From NCBI RefSeq assembly GCF_000237925.1, contig NC_031496.1, forward strand, positions 17,318,245-17,382,244: a stretch of 64,000 nucleotides of DNA, read 5' to 3'. Source of the DNA: Schistosoma mansoni (taxonomy: Eukaryota; Platyhelminthes; Trematoda; Strigeidida; Schistosomatidae). The notes beneath the pieces were generated by a model. That model did not search any database, was not told the DNA's origin, and saw only the letters and a program-made list of their open reading frames with translations. The translations under genes and the position numbers were made by a program. This document shows positions 34,052 through 46,204 of the stretch, piece after piece. Positions within the stretch are counted from its first letter, which is position 1. Every line of letters starts with the position of its first letter.

Positions 34052-35875
34052 AGCCTACGCAGAAGCAAACAGAGAAGTGCAGAAAAGCATTAAAGCCAAC
34101 TAGCAGAAAAAGCTGCAAGTGAAGGGAATATGAAACAACTATATGATACAACGAAAAAACTAGCAGGAAGATATAGTAAACCGGAGAGACCAGTCAAGGA
34201 CAAAGAGGGAAAGACAATCACAGAGATTTAAGAACAGAGGAGAAGATGGGCAAAATACTTCGAGTAACTGCTGAATAGGCCAGCTCCTTTGAATCCACCG
34301 AACATCGAAGCAGCACACACAGACCTTCCTATGAATATCACTTTACAAACGATCGGAGAAATCAAGATGGCCATCAGACAAACCAAAAGTGAGAAAGCGG
34401 CAGTACCTGACAATATACCAGCTGAAGCACCGAAGTCAAACATTGAAGTAACTGCAAATATGCTTAACCTTCTATTCAAGAAGATTTGGGAAGACGAGCA
34501 AGTGCCAATGGACTGGAAAGAAGGATAACTCATCAAGGTACCAAAGAAAGGAGATCTGAGAAAGTGTGTGAATCACAGAGGCATTAGTTTGCTATCAGTA
34601 CCAGGAAAATTTTTCAATAGAGTGCTGCTGAACTGGATGAAAGACGCAGTAGATGCCCAACTCCGAGATCAATAGGCTAGATCCCATAAAGATCGGTCGT
34701 GCACAGACCAGATTGCGACACTACGGATCATCGTTGAACAATCATTTGAATCGAATCCGTCACTATACGTCAACTTCATTGACTATGAAAAGGCGTTTGA
34801 CAGTGTGGACCGGAGGACATTATGGAAACTTCTTCGACACTATGGAGTTCCTCAGAAGATTGTCAACATTATCCGGAACCCATACGATGGACTACAGTGC
34901 AGAGTCGTGCATGGAGGACAGCTGTCAGATGCATTTCCAGTAAGGACCAAAGTCAGACAAAGCTGTCTACTCTCACAATTCCTCTTTCTTCTGATGATTG
35001 ACGGGATTATGGAAACCTCGACATCTGAAGGGAAATACGGAATACAATGGACTTCTCAGAATAAATCAGACGATTTTGACTTCGCAGATGACCTAGCTCT
35101 CCCCTCTCATACACACAAACAAATCCAGAAAAATACAGAAAATGAAGCAGCAGCCTCTGCATCAATAGGCCTCAACATACACAAAAGAAAAAGTAAGATT
35201 CTCAAATACAAAGCAGAGAACACCAACCCAATCACATTTGATGGCGAAACTCTGGAAGAGGTGGAAACATTCACGTACCTGGGAAGCATCGTTGATAAAC
35301 ATGGAGGATCTGATGCAGATGCAAAGACGAGGATTGGCAAAGCAAGGGCAGCATTTCTACAATTTAAAAACATATGGAACTCAAAACAATTGTCAACTAA
35401 CTTCAAAGTGAGAATCTTCAATACGAACGTCAAGACAGTTCTACTGTACGGAGCTGAAACGTGTAGAACTACTACATCCATCGCCAAGAAGGTACAAGTA
35501 TTTATAAACAGTTGTTTACGCAAAATACTCAACATCCATTGGCCGGATACTATCTGCAACAGTGTTTTATGATAGAGGACAAACCAGCTTCCAGCTGAAG
35601 AGCAAATTAGGAAAAGACGTTGAAAGTGGATAGGACATACATTAAAGAAATCACCAATATGCATTACAAGACAAGCCCTAACTTGGAATCAGGAAAGGAA
35701 GCGGAAAAGAAGAAGGCCAAAGAACACATTACGCCGGGAAATAGAAGCAGATATGAAAAGGATGAATAACAACTGGAACGAACTGGAAAGAATTCCCCAG
35801 GACAGAGTTGGATGGAGAGTGCTGGTGAGCGGCCTATGCTCCTCGACGAGGGATAACAGGCGTAGGCAAGTAAGT
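34052..35875 (+). mobile_element. Older RTE retrotransposon copy retaining the FADD catalytic box
   Basis: Plus-strand copy running from the linker (GNMKQLYDTTKKLAGRYSKP) through the reverse transcriptase and C-terminal domain to the [12 protein letters not shown]-like end and a short AAGTAAGT tail. From 34805 to 35572 the frame is open: LRHYGVPQKIVNIIRNPYDG, QSCLLSQFLFLLMIDGI, FDFADDLALPSH, and the KILNIHWPDTI segment. Unlike the copies at 13139 and 40779 it keeps YEKAFDSVD in motif A and FADD (35081-35092), so it represents a different and probably ancestral lineage. Several stops and frameshifts precede 34805. Confidence 0.9.
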
Positions 35876-37319
35876 ATAAATTAAAGCAGATTATATTCAT
35901 GTAGCAACAGCTGCCTATCCCTTACTAGTTAATTAATCAGCATTCGAGATTATCGACCTTGGTAATCTAGGATTAGGCACTGAACTTACACTGAGTACTT
36001 TCAGTTTCAGGTTAATGTTGACTATAGAGCAGTTGCGACTAGGTTTATTTATATTTTACTGACCATATAATTGAACTGCGTTTCCGTATGCTATCAGTAT
36101 GATGATGAAGGAATTTTAAGCTCTGAAAATGGTAAACATTGACTCATTTTGTGAATAGTTTTCGTTCCTCTTCACATTTTTCATGTTTTATTTAGTTTTT
36201 TGTCGGCTACTAATCGTTATTCGAATCTAACCATGACTTTTCTGTCATAAATTTGCTCTATTTTTATGATTAACTTATTTTTATTTTATGAATACAATGC
36301 CTTTCATACATCCTTTGTTCCCATTCAGTCAGCTGTGATATTAGTAGATCGTTAATAAAATTTCTGCACCCACTTATATATCACGTTTGTTTTTTCACTA
36401 TTGGATCATATTTGGTGTAATTTCCAAACTAGGTTTGGAATTAAGAATGACTGTCTGGGTAGTTTAGATACGCGCTATTGCCCAGTTTTAACCAAAACAA
36501 GGTGGTTAGGTAAATGACGGTTCTAGATTTCATTACAAATATATATGTACATTATTACCTAAACAAATATTACCACCCAGTTATTTAACCAATAATTGTT
36601 CACTCAGTAATCAATCTAAATTACAATAAATAAACAAGTTGATGGGGAATGCAAGAAAATTACCGAGCACAACAAATAAATGTTATTCTATCTTTTCCGA
36701 ATAGATCACGTACAGATTAGTTCAAAAGATTATATTTGTTTCTAATTCTGGAAGAGTGTTTCAATTCTCAATCAAAAATGCACAATCTCAATCAATGCAA
36801 GCAACACAATCAAAGGGAGAGAAAATAAATATGGCTGCTTCCAAGACTAAGTATCAACTAAAACAACATAAATGCATGTTCAGTAAGGAACATGAAAACT
36901 CAGTGAAAGCGTAAAAGAATAAAACTACGATAAAATACAAATATCACCATCTCAAATGGAATCAAAAAGACCAACAAATTGTACAACTGGATGAATCAAC
37001 AGGGATATATTACAACTGTATACATAGCGGGATTGTACACACAAAACATTCAAAATCGATCTTACATTATGGTTATGTACTTAGTAACCGATAAAACACA
37101 CCTCACCTAGGAGGTGATAAGTAACATTCCAGTTTTGTATATTATTAACCCATTCCACACATAATTATTGGATAACCTGAGTGACAATTCGGTCAGCCAA
37201 AAATGATGGGAAAAGAATTGAAAAATTTAGGTGTTAATTGAAGCATTGTAAAACATAGTCCGACATAATCTGGCGCCACGAAATGAATGGTCAAAAATGC
37301 AGACTAGAAATAAACAATC
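35876..37319. other. AT-rich intergenic stretch
   Basis: No gene or element recognised. Confidence 0.4.
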
Positions 37320-37977
37320 TATGGTGTTTGAAAAAACCTATGATTACTTTGTATTGATGACTGCTTGATTTCGAATTCCAAGTGCTATACATACGTTCGT
37401 GCTAATCTAATACTTCTTGATCGAATTGCGTTTTCTCCGGGATTACTATTTTATACTGTAATTCATATACTCATAAATATCACAATAACGTCACGATGGA
37501 GGCTGCGATGGAACGGTTGGATGTACATTCAGATTTTAATACTTTTGAGGATTACATGGAGAGATTCGAAATCTGGACTATGACCATGCAAGATGTTAGG
37601 GATTTTAATATTGTAGCCCATTTCCTTACGTTCATCGGAAAAGAAGCACACAGATTAATAAAGACTTTGTGTGGTGTTTAGGAGTATTTAAATTATAGTA
37701 TAAACTAGTAATCCCAGCGAAAACACAATTTAATCAAGAAGTATTAGATGAGCACGAACGAATGCACTGTATTAGGAATTCAGAATCAAGGAGTCATCAA
37801 TACAAAGAAATCATTGATTCATATAAACATCACATAGTCTTAAAGTTACTACAATATCAATTGGCCTTTTCTCTGTGATAAAAAGATATGCAGATTACAA
37901 ATGGCATTATCGTGCTAGAAGATATGTTTAAATAGACCTTCATAGAGATGCTCACTACTAAAATGTGCACAAAGATA
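37320..37977 (+). mobile_element. Gypsy-type Gag start between inverted LTR-like ends, copy 1
   Basis: An LTR-like end at about 37345-37490 is followed by an ATG at 37496 and 61 codons starting MEAAMERLDVHSDFNTFEDY, with RFEIWTMTMQDVRDFNIVAH and FLTFIGKEAHRLIKTL. This matches the N-terminus of Gag from schistosome gypsy-type elements. The frame stops at 37681, and a second LTR-like end at about 37680-37835 is in inverted orientation to the first (about 80% similar by eye). The 140 bp beyond it (to 37977) are also shared with the second copy at 57874-58541. No protease, polymerase or integrase is present. Confidence 0.75.
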
Positions 37978-38067
37978 CCAATCCACCAGCTTTTCTACAA
38001 ATATAAAAACTTGTTTTTTCGACTCATTGAGACATCACAAATATATTATTTTCATCTGTAAGCCCAT
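37978..38067. other. Short spacer before the palindrome
   Basis: About 90 bp of AT-rich DNA without features. Confidence 0.4.
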
Positions 38068-40558
38068 AGGTTCAACTCCTCTGTCAATTATTTGTACTTT
38101 TTCGAATGTTTACAGTATATGGGAGCAATCTTCACGGTAGATTGGTCCTTCGCCACACTGTACATTCGATTTGTTATGATATTTAGATTTTTATCATAAT
38201 GGATTCAATATAGCAACTGATTTCAATGGTATCTTTGACTATAACTTTTTTAAATACTTCAATTGCATAGATGACTCCCAAATGATTGACTGGCATCGGA
38301 AACAATTCTGAAATCGCTCTTTTTTCCGATTACTGATACTAGTTAGCGAATTCTCTATGAACTGAATATTACTATTGTTAAATACATTCGGAAAAATATA
38401 AATTATAGATCCTTATCATCTTTTTTTTCAACAAGAAATGCATGAATTTTAAATGAAGTCTGTTAACAAATAAAAATAAACGGAAGCAGATTTTACGATT
38501 CAGGGAGAAATTAGATTTCAGTCTACATTATTCAGTAGCTAACGACTCAATTCATGTTTATGTTTTTGATCGTCTGTCTATTTCTTTGTCAAAATAAATA
38601 TAAAATTGTTTCATATATTTCGGAATGAAAATATTAAACTGTCACAGAATTTTGAGTATGAATTGGAAATGTTTCTGAGAAGTGGAATATTTGGAATCTC
38701 ATTATCTATCTATAGACTTGTAGTTTACTACAAAACAACATCGAGCGCTCACAGTATTTATATTTATAGTACATCAGTGACTGACAGACAAGATAGGCTG
38801 GTGGGTGTTTGTCTGTCTAACTAAAATCGTAAGTTGTTGGATGGATGAAAATCGAATTTTCTTTAGGCAAATTTATCAGCCGTTGAGTCCGTCATCAGAA
38901 TAGAACAGAAAAGTTACTGTGTGTTTACATAGCTTAAGTACTATTGTAACTCACATGTTAATGATGGGAATATAAACACTTTCACATACGGACAGCTTAA
39001 ACTAGATCTAAGAAATCAGTCAAAGCAATATGTATATCTGATTACAATTCCTATTGTGATACTAGTAACGATACAGTGCAAACTTCATATCTGGGCAAAC
39101 TGGTGGTTCTCTGATAGCTTCAGGAAAACTTGCTATGGTTTGTCAAAATGATTCACATATTTCCGATGAAATCTCTGACAACGTTGAGAATAAAATGCTG
39201 AATGAGTGAAATCATGATGAAAAACCTGATTCAGTTTTGGTAGATGCTGATTGTCCTAATGATCCATTATTCTCTAATGAAACTCTTAATACCATTTTCA
39301 TGAGTTAAAGACAAAGTATAACATCCTTCTGTAAAAGTATATAGGCATTATACAACCAATAAACTTTCTTAGTCGGATTTTCAAAAATGAAAGTGAACGA
39401 TATCTCGGAGTGTTACTTTACAGGGTGGGACGCAACATTAAATCAACTAACTTTCTAAATAAATCAGTTGTCTGTACAGTACAATGAACCTTAGCATAAA
39501 CACGTGATATATATAAATATATATATATATGTCTTATTTAAAAACTGTACTGTATCGTTACTAGTATCACAATAGGAATTGTAATCAGATATACATATTG
39601 CTTTGACTGATTTCTTAGATCTAGTTTAAGCTGTCCGTATGTGAAAGTGTTTATATTCCCATCATTAACATGTGAGTTACAATAGTACTTAAGCTATGTA
39701 AACACACAGTAACTTTTCTGTTCTATTCTGATGACGGACTCAACGGCTGATAAATTTGCCTAAAGAAAATTCGATTTTCATCCATCCAACAACTTACGAT
39801 TTTAGTTAGACAGACAAACACCCACCAGCCTATCTTGTCTGTCAGTCACTGATGTACTATAAATATAAATACTGTGAGCGCTTGATGTTGTTTTGTAGTA
39901 AACTACAAGTCTATAGATAGATAATGAGATTCCAAATATTCCACTTCTCAGAAACATTTCCAATTCATACTCAAAATTCTGTGACAGTTTAATATTTTCA
40001 TTCCGAAATATATGAAACAATTTTATATTTATTTTGACAAAGAAATAGACAGACGATCAAAAACATAAACATGAATTGAGTCGTTAGCTACTGAATAATG
40101 TAGACTGAAATCTAATTTCTCCCTGAATCGTAAAATCTGCTTCCGTTTATTTTTATTTGTTAACAGACTTCATTTAAAATTCATGCATTTCTTGTTGAAA
40201 AAAAAGATGATAAGGATCTATAATTTATATTTTTCCGAATGTATTTAACAATAGTAATATTCAGTTCATAGAGAATTCGCTAACTAGTATCAGTAATCGG
40301 AAAAAAGAGCGATTTCAGAATTGTTTCCGATGCCAGTCAATCATTTGGGAGTCATCTATGCAATTGAAGTATTTAAAAAAGTTATAGTCAAAGATACCAT
40401 TGAAATCAGTTGCTATATTGAATCCATTATGATAAAAATCTAAATATCATAACAAATCGAATGTACAGTGTGGCGAAGGACCAATCTACCGTGAAGATTG
40501 CTCCCATATACTGTAAACATTCGAAAAAGTACAAATAATTGACAGAGGAGTTGAACCT
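38068..40558. repeat. Large palindrome with 1,010-bp arms
   Basis: 38068-39077 and 39549-40558 are reverse complements. Paired positions sum to 78626 at the outer end (aggttcaactcctct), at the frames in the middle (38606-38824 against 39802-40020) and at the inner end (actgtatcgttactag), so there is no net indel. The only difference I saw is one silent base in the middle frame (tcg against tca). The 471-bp spacer 39078-39548 contains a (TA)n run near 39511-39531. The arms contain no recognised transposon protein. It may be a true recent inverted duplication or an assembly fold-back. Confidence 0.9.
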
Positions 40559-40766
40559 TAAATCTTTTCATTCCATTATGTTTCAGAATTACTTTTCATA
40601 GAGTTTTATTAAAATTCAACTAGTGTAAGTCGCCTTGAAATCACAATTAAAGTGAAGTGGTACGTTATATATTAAACAGAGATGATGTAGTTTTCTGTCA
40701 GACGGCTCCAAAGTTTAGCTCAAAACGGAATGCAGCTCATTGTTCAAATAGAATGTTAATATATAC
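40559..40766. other. Spacer between palindrome and RTE
   Basis: AT-rich, nothing recognised. Confidence 0.4.
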
Positions 40767-43700
40767 CATCAAAAATGCTTACTTACTTACTTACTTACGC
40801 CTGTTACTCCCAATGGAGCATAGGCCGCCGACCAGCTTTCTCCAACCCACTCTGTCCTGGGCCTTCTTTTCTAGTTCGATCCAGTTCTTGTTCATTCTTC
40901 TCATGTCTGTCTCTATTTCTCGGCGTAATGTGTTCTTTGGTCTTCCTCTTCTCCTTTGACCTTCAGGATTCCATGTGAGGGCTTGTCTTGTGACACAATT
41001 GGGTGATTTCCTCAAGGTGTGCCCAATCCACTTCCAGCGCTTCCTCCTGATTTCTTCCTCCGCTGGAATCTGGTTTGTTGTCTCCCACAGTAACTTGTTG
41101 CTGATAGTGTCTGGCCAACGGATCCTAAGTATCTTGCGTAGACAGCTGTTAATAAACACTTGTATCTTCTGGATAATGGCTTTCGTAGTTCTCCACGTCT
41201 CCGCCCCATACAGAAGAACTGTCTTGACATTTGTATTGAAAATTCTAACCTTGGTGTTGGTTGACAATTGTTTTGAGTTCCAGATGTTTTTCAGTTGTAA
41301 GTATGCTGCTCTTGCTTTGCCGATCCGCGCCCTCACATCTGCATCTGATCCACTGGGTTCATCAATGATGCTGCCCAGATATGTAAAGGTTTCCACATCT
41401 TCCAAAGCTTCTCCGTCAAGTGTAATTTGATTGGTGCATATTGTATTGTATCGGAGAGTCTTGCTTTTCCCTTTGTTTATATCGAGACCTACTGCCTCTG
41501 AGGCTGCTGCTACACTGGTCGTCTTCTCCTGCGTTTGTTGTTATGTGTGTGGTAGACGAGCCAGACCATCTGCGAAGTCTAAATCGTCCAGCTACATCCC
41601 AGCTGTTCATAGTATCCCGTGCTTTCCTCCAGATGTTGACGTCTTCATGATCCAGTCGATCACCGGGAGAAAGAGAAAGGGTGAGAGTAAGCAACCTTGT
41701 CTAACACCGGTCTTTACTTCAAACGAGTCGGTGAGTTGTCCTCCGTGGACGATTTGGCAGTTTAGTCCATCATAGGAGTTCCGTATGATATTGACTATCT
41801 TCTCAGGCACGCCGTAGTGTCGAAGAAGCCTCTATAGTGTCGTCCTGTCCACGCTATCTAATTCCTTCTCGTAGTCAATGAAGTTGATGTATAGTGATGA
41901 ATTCCATTCGGTTGATTGTTCCACAATGATACGTAGAGTTGCGATTTGATCTGTGCACGATCTATCCTTACGAAATCCAGCTTGTTGATCTCGAAGTTGG
42001 ACGTCCACTGAATCCTTCATCCTGTTTAACAATACTCTGTTGAAGACTTTTCCTGGTATTGAGAGAAGAGTGATGCCCCTGTAGTTGTCGCACTTGCTGA
42101 GATCGCCTTTCTTTGGTATCTTGATCAGAAGTCCTTTTTTCCAGTCTATTGGTACTTGTTCTTCATCCCAAATCTTACTGAAGAGGATGTGGAGTATCTT
42201 GGCAGTTGCTGCTACATTTGCTTTCAGTGCCTCTGCCGGGATGTTGTCTGGTCCCGCTGCTTTGCCGCTCTTGATTTGTCTAATGGCCATGCTGATCTCT
42301 TCAATTGTTGGTGGGCTAACATCGATTGTGAGGTCCGTGGGTGCTGCTTCGATGTTGGGTGGGTTCAGTGGAGCTGGTCGATTCAAGAGTTCCTTGAAGT
42401 GTTCTACCCACCTGTTTCGTTGTTCTTCAATGTCGGTGATTACTTTGCCTTCCTTGCATTTCACTGGTCTTTCTGGCTTACGGTAATTTCCAGCAAGTTT
42501 CTTCGTTGTATCATACAGTTGTCTCATGTTTCCCTCTCTTGCAGCCTTTTCCGCTGTCATCGCTAAATCTTCCACATATTTACGTTTGTCGGTTCTGATG
42601 CTCCTCTTCACTTGCTTGTTTGCCTCTGTGTATTTGGCTTGTGCCTTGGCTTTTTCCGCTCTGGTTCGGCTGGTATTGATTGCTGCCTTCTTGTTCCTCC
42701 TTTCTTCAGTTTTATCCAGTGTACCAACAGTGATCCATTCCTTGTGATGGTGCTTCTTTTGGCCCAGAACCTCCTGACATGTTGCAAACGATTGCCTCCT
42801 TGATACCTTTCCAGTTGTTCTCCATGGTAGTTCCCTCTCCATTGAGTAGGTCATGAAAGGCTTGGAACCTGTTGCTGAGGGCTATGTTGAATTTGTTGAG
42901 TTTGTCAGCATCTCGAAGAAAGGCCGTGTTAAACTTTTGTGATGTTGTCCGCGCCGTTGTCCAGTGCTTCTTGAGTTTTAGTTTCATCTTGGCGACCAGC
43001 AAATGATGATTGGATGCTATATCAGCTCCTTTTCTGGTTCTCACATCCTCCATCGTCCTCCTGAACTTTTTGTTGATGCAGATATGGTCGATTTGATTCT
43101 GTGTAGTGTGATCCGGTGAAATCCAAGTGGCTTTCTGTATGTTTTAGTGTGGAAATATGGTGCCACCTATGACCAGTTTATTGAAGGCACATAGGTTTGC
43201 AAATCTCTCACCATTTTCGTTCCTTTCTTCCAGTCCATTTTGTCCCATGACGTCTTCGTATCCAGTGTTGTCCTTTCCAACCTTGGCATTGAAATCTCCC
43301 ATCAGAATGGTCAGGTCCTTGGTTGGGCACTTCTCGAAGATCGACTGCAGCCTATCGTAGAATTGGTCTTTAGCGTCTTCATCGTAGTCGTTGGTGGGCG
43401 CATAGCATTGGATGACGTTCATTCTAATGCCCTCTCTCTTTGTTTTGAAGGAGGCTTTGATGATCCTTGGTCCATGAGATTCCCATCCAATAAGTGTATT
43501 TTGTGCTTTTCTGGACAGCATCAATGCAACTCCTTGTGTATGTGGGGCATTTTCTTCTTCATGACCGGAGTATAACAGAAGTTCTCCTGAAGACAGTCGT
43601 TGTTGTCCAACCTGCGTCGAATGTGTTTCACTGATTCCAAGCACTTCCAGGTTGTATTTTCTCATTTCTGCAGCAATTTGGAAGACTCTTCCGGTCTCCC

Positions 43701-43989
43701 ACATTGTCCGGACATTCCATGTACCTATAAAAATTGTCGCTCTGGTTGTAAGAAGGTGCATCGGCCTCATGACTTCCGAAGGAACTCGGCTTTCATCATG
43801 AGACGTCATAATTATTCCTTCTACTCCCAGGGCAGAGTTTGAATGATTTTTTCTGGTTAGCGTTTTTTTAGCGAGTTGATTTTCTACGGGATGGGGTCGC
43901 TAACCCCATGCCCAACCCTCCTCCTTTACCCGGGCTTGGGACCGGCAGCAACCCCCAGAGGAGTTACAGGCGAAGTTCATCAAAAATGC
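40767..43989 (-). mobile_element. Full-length RTE retrotransposon with 12-bp target-site duplication
   Basis: The body 40779-43977 (3,199 bp, minus) is flanked by catcaaaaatgc at 40767-40778 and 43978-43989. The 5' UTR has the AAGCCCGGGTAAAGGAGG block seen at 15701. The polyprotein starts at 43809 with an AP endonuclease (FIGTWNVRTMWETGR, LGISETHSTQVGQ, NVIQCYAPTNDYD, LTILMGDFNAKVG), then a linker, the reverse transcriptase (KKGDLSKCDNYRGITLLS, FIDYEKELDSVDR, VRQGCLLSPFLFL) and the C-terminal domain ending [12 protein letters not shown]. Breaks: a stop at 43144 with frameshift into the linker, TAG for Trp at 41834-41832, FADG for FADD at 41565-41576, and TAA at 41543-41541. The 3' tail is (TTAC)n on the plus strand. 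It cannot encode working machinery as it stands. Confidence 0.95.
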
Positions 43990-44589
43990 GCTACATAGAT
44001 TTTATTTTGTAAAGCGCTAAGTGCAGAGGCTTCCAGAATGTCATATAATCCCATAGTTTTCAATGATTATTGCATTAATACATTGCATGTTTACCAATAA
44101 CTTTTCATGTGTAACGATTGTTCCACAGATATTTAGAAATTTGTCAATTTGTTGATAGTAACTGGTATTTACAATTGGTGAAGTACCATTTTGACTTATG
44201 TTTGCTGCTACACAAACGTGGAAACTTTAAAGATGGATTTATAGACGGTATCAGGACAGAACATAACTGGAATTTCATAACCTATGATTAGCCAGTTACA
44301 AACGACCGATTGACTGAAGATTGTGTTGTTTGAATTTCTAGGTGTTAATCGTAATTCATCAACTTCAGCTAAAATACCAATGAAAATCGAGAGCAACAAG
44401 CAGATGATTTGTTCTCGTAGGGAAATCTCCTCAGACCTTTAATCTTTACAAAACAGTTATCAAGACCATGACTTGAAAAAACTAGATGGTATAACAAGAG
44501 GTTAGTTGGTTATACTACCTTTTTAAATACATTAGATATATCAAGATATCTCGGTGAGACGATAATTTATGGACTTTTAAGCAACGCCA
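43990..44589. other. AT-rich stretch
   Basis: No feature recognised. Confidence 0.4.
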
Positions 44590-44900
44590 AAACGACCTTG
44601 AAAATGTGTCGCTTCCAACCAGGAGGGGAACGATGCCGTTCTGGAGTTGAGATGCTAGTTGGGGCAGTCTGGTGCGGGGAGGTGACGTCAAGTGGAGTGT
44701 TCTGGCGGGGTGGCGCTGGCTGTAGTAGGAGCAGTGGAACGTGCGGCTGCTGCGCAGACATCGGATGTAGATGGCTCAGAAGGCCAGTGGAGTACGGGTG
44801 TTGAACGTCCCAGGTGCCGGATGAATTTCGGTGCCCCGGCAGGTTGACGGAGCTATGGAGGTCAGCGCGCCGCCGACTCGACATTCTGACGGAGATCTTT
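44590..44900. other. GC-rich island of unknown nature
   Basis: This roughly 300-bp block is clearly richer in G+C and CpG than its surroundings. The minus strand is open for 105 codons (44567-44884) with Pro, His, Ser and Gln-rich sequence (PHVPLLLLQPAPPRQNTPLD), and the plus strand is also open. I do not recognise a domain. It could be the untranslated or low-complexity part of a transposon, a promoter-like island, or a recent import. Confidence 0.4.
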
Positions 44901-46204
44901 GCTCAGACTGCAGTGAAAGAAGAAAATGACATGGCGACCAGAACCACCGCATGAACGAATGCTTTAAAGGGGGGACGAGTGTGGTGTGGGTTACTGATAT
45001 CCACATAAGTAGTATATGGTGATGGTCGGGCATTGAATGTATTTCAGTAGAAGATCGATAAGGAGAAAACGGGAATGGTATGCAACTGGTACGAAAATGC
45101 ATGAACAATAATAATCGGAGACTATGGACGGATACTTGCAAAAGAAAGTCAAATTGAGACAATTGATTGTTATTTTGCAAATTAGCTGTTCACTAGATGG
45201 TTCTCAAATTTTAATGAGATATTATGTAATGTTGTGCTAAATACATTCGATTGTCCCACTCGTGTTCTTGTTCACTACATTTGGTTAAATGAAGGTTACA
45301 TATTAGTGCGAGGAATTAGGATTTACAGTTGAACGTTAGGGTTAGAAATTAGATTCAATGTTTTCATTGCGAAGTGACACCAACTATAATACCAAAATAA
45401 TATTCAGCCAAAAGAGTGGATGGATTTCGCGCCAAAATCCAAGACCTGATATCTTAAATCTGATTGCTCTGTCCATAAATTATAGTTTCGCCAATATGTC
45501 CTCAGGAATCTGGGTGATTGTTTTTTCATGAAGAAAAAAGGCCATACAAGTCAAAATGCAACGCACCTATCTATACCGTACAAGGCGGATGTGTATTCAA
45601 AATAGTCATCAAAATTTTGAACATATAATAATCAGCTGGATTTCGGGTGTTTAGTACACAATCCATGTTTCTAAAGGACGTGAAAGCAGGTCGGTGGAGG
45701 TATCGATTTACAATTAACTTAATCCCAAAGCTGTAAAATCACAAGAATACTGTTTTCAATGGTGAAAATTCATATTGATTATTATTCAAACAAAGAAATT
45801 ATGTCATAAAAGCACAGAGAAAAATAAGACGCTGATAAAAATATTTAACCTTTTACGATATTAAAAGTGTAGCTTTCAGTTTTAACGTGATAGAATAAAT
45901 CTTTCTGACAGTTTAAATATGATCTTGCAAAAAACAAACCGAAGTAGGCAGAAAATTGAATGAAGCAATAAAACACGCCCATAATGTCAATGATTGAAAA
46001 CATTGCTCACAAAACAGTCAAACATTATTTCACAAAAATATTGGTGATCATAAAAATTTTAGAGAAACTTCAGAGTTAAAACAACAATGATAAAATAGTA
46101 TTTCTGACTACGAGCGATGAAACTACACCTGTAACACTTATTGCGATACAGATGCACACATGCACAGGTTAAGCAGGAGGGCTATGCATCGGCTCAGCGA
46201 ACCC
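44901..46204. other. Intergenic stretch
   Basis: No gene recognised. Confidence 0.4.

Noticed and set aside
38606-40020. Two identical 72-codon proteins on opposite strands
   Set aside because: They are mirror copies within the palindrome arms, have no motif or splice context, and are explained by the duplication.
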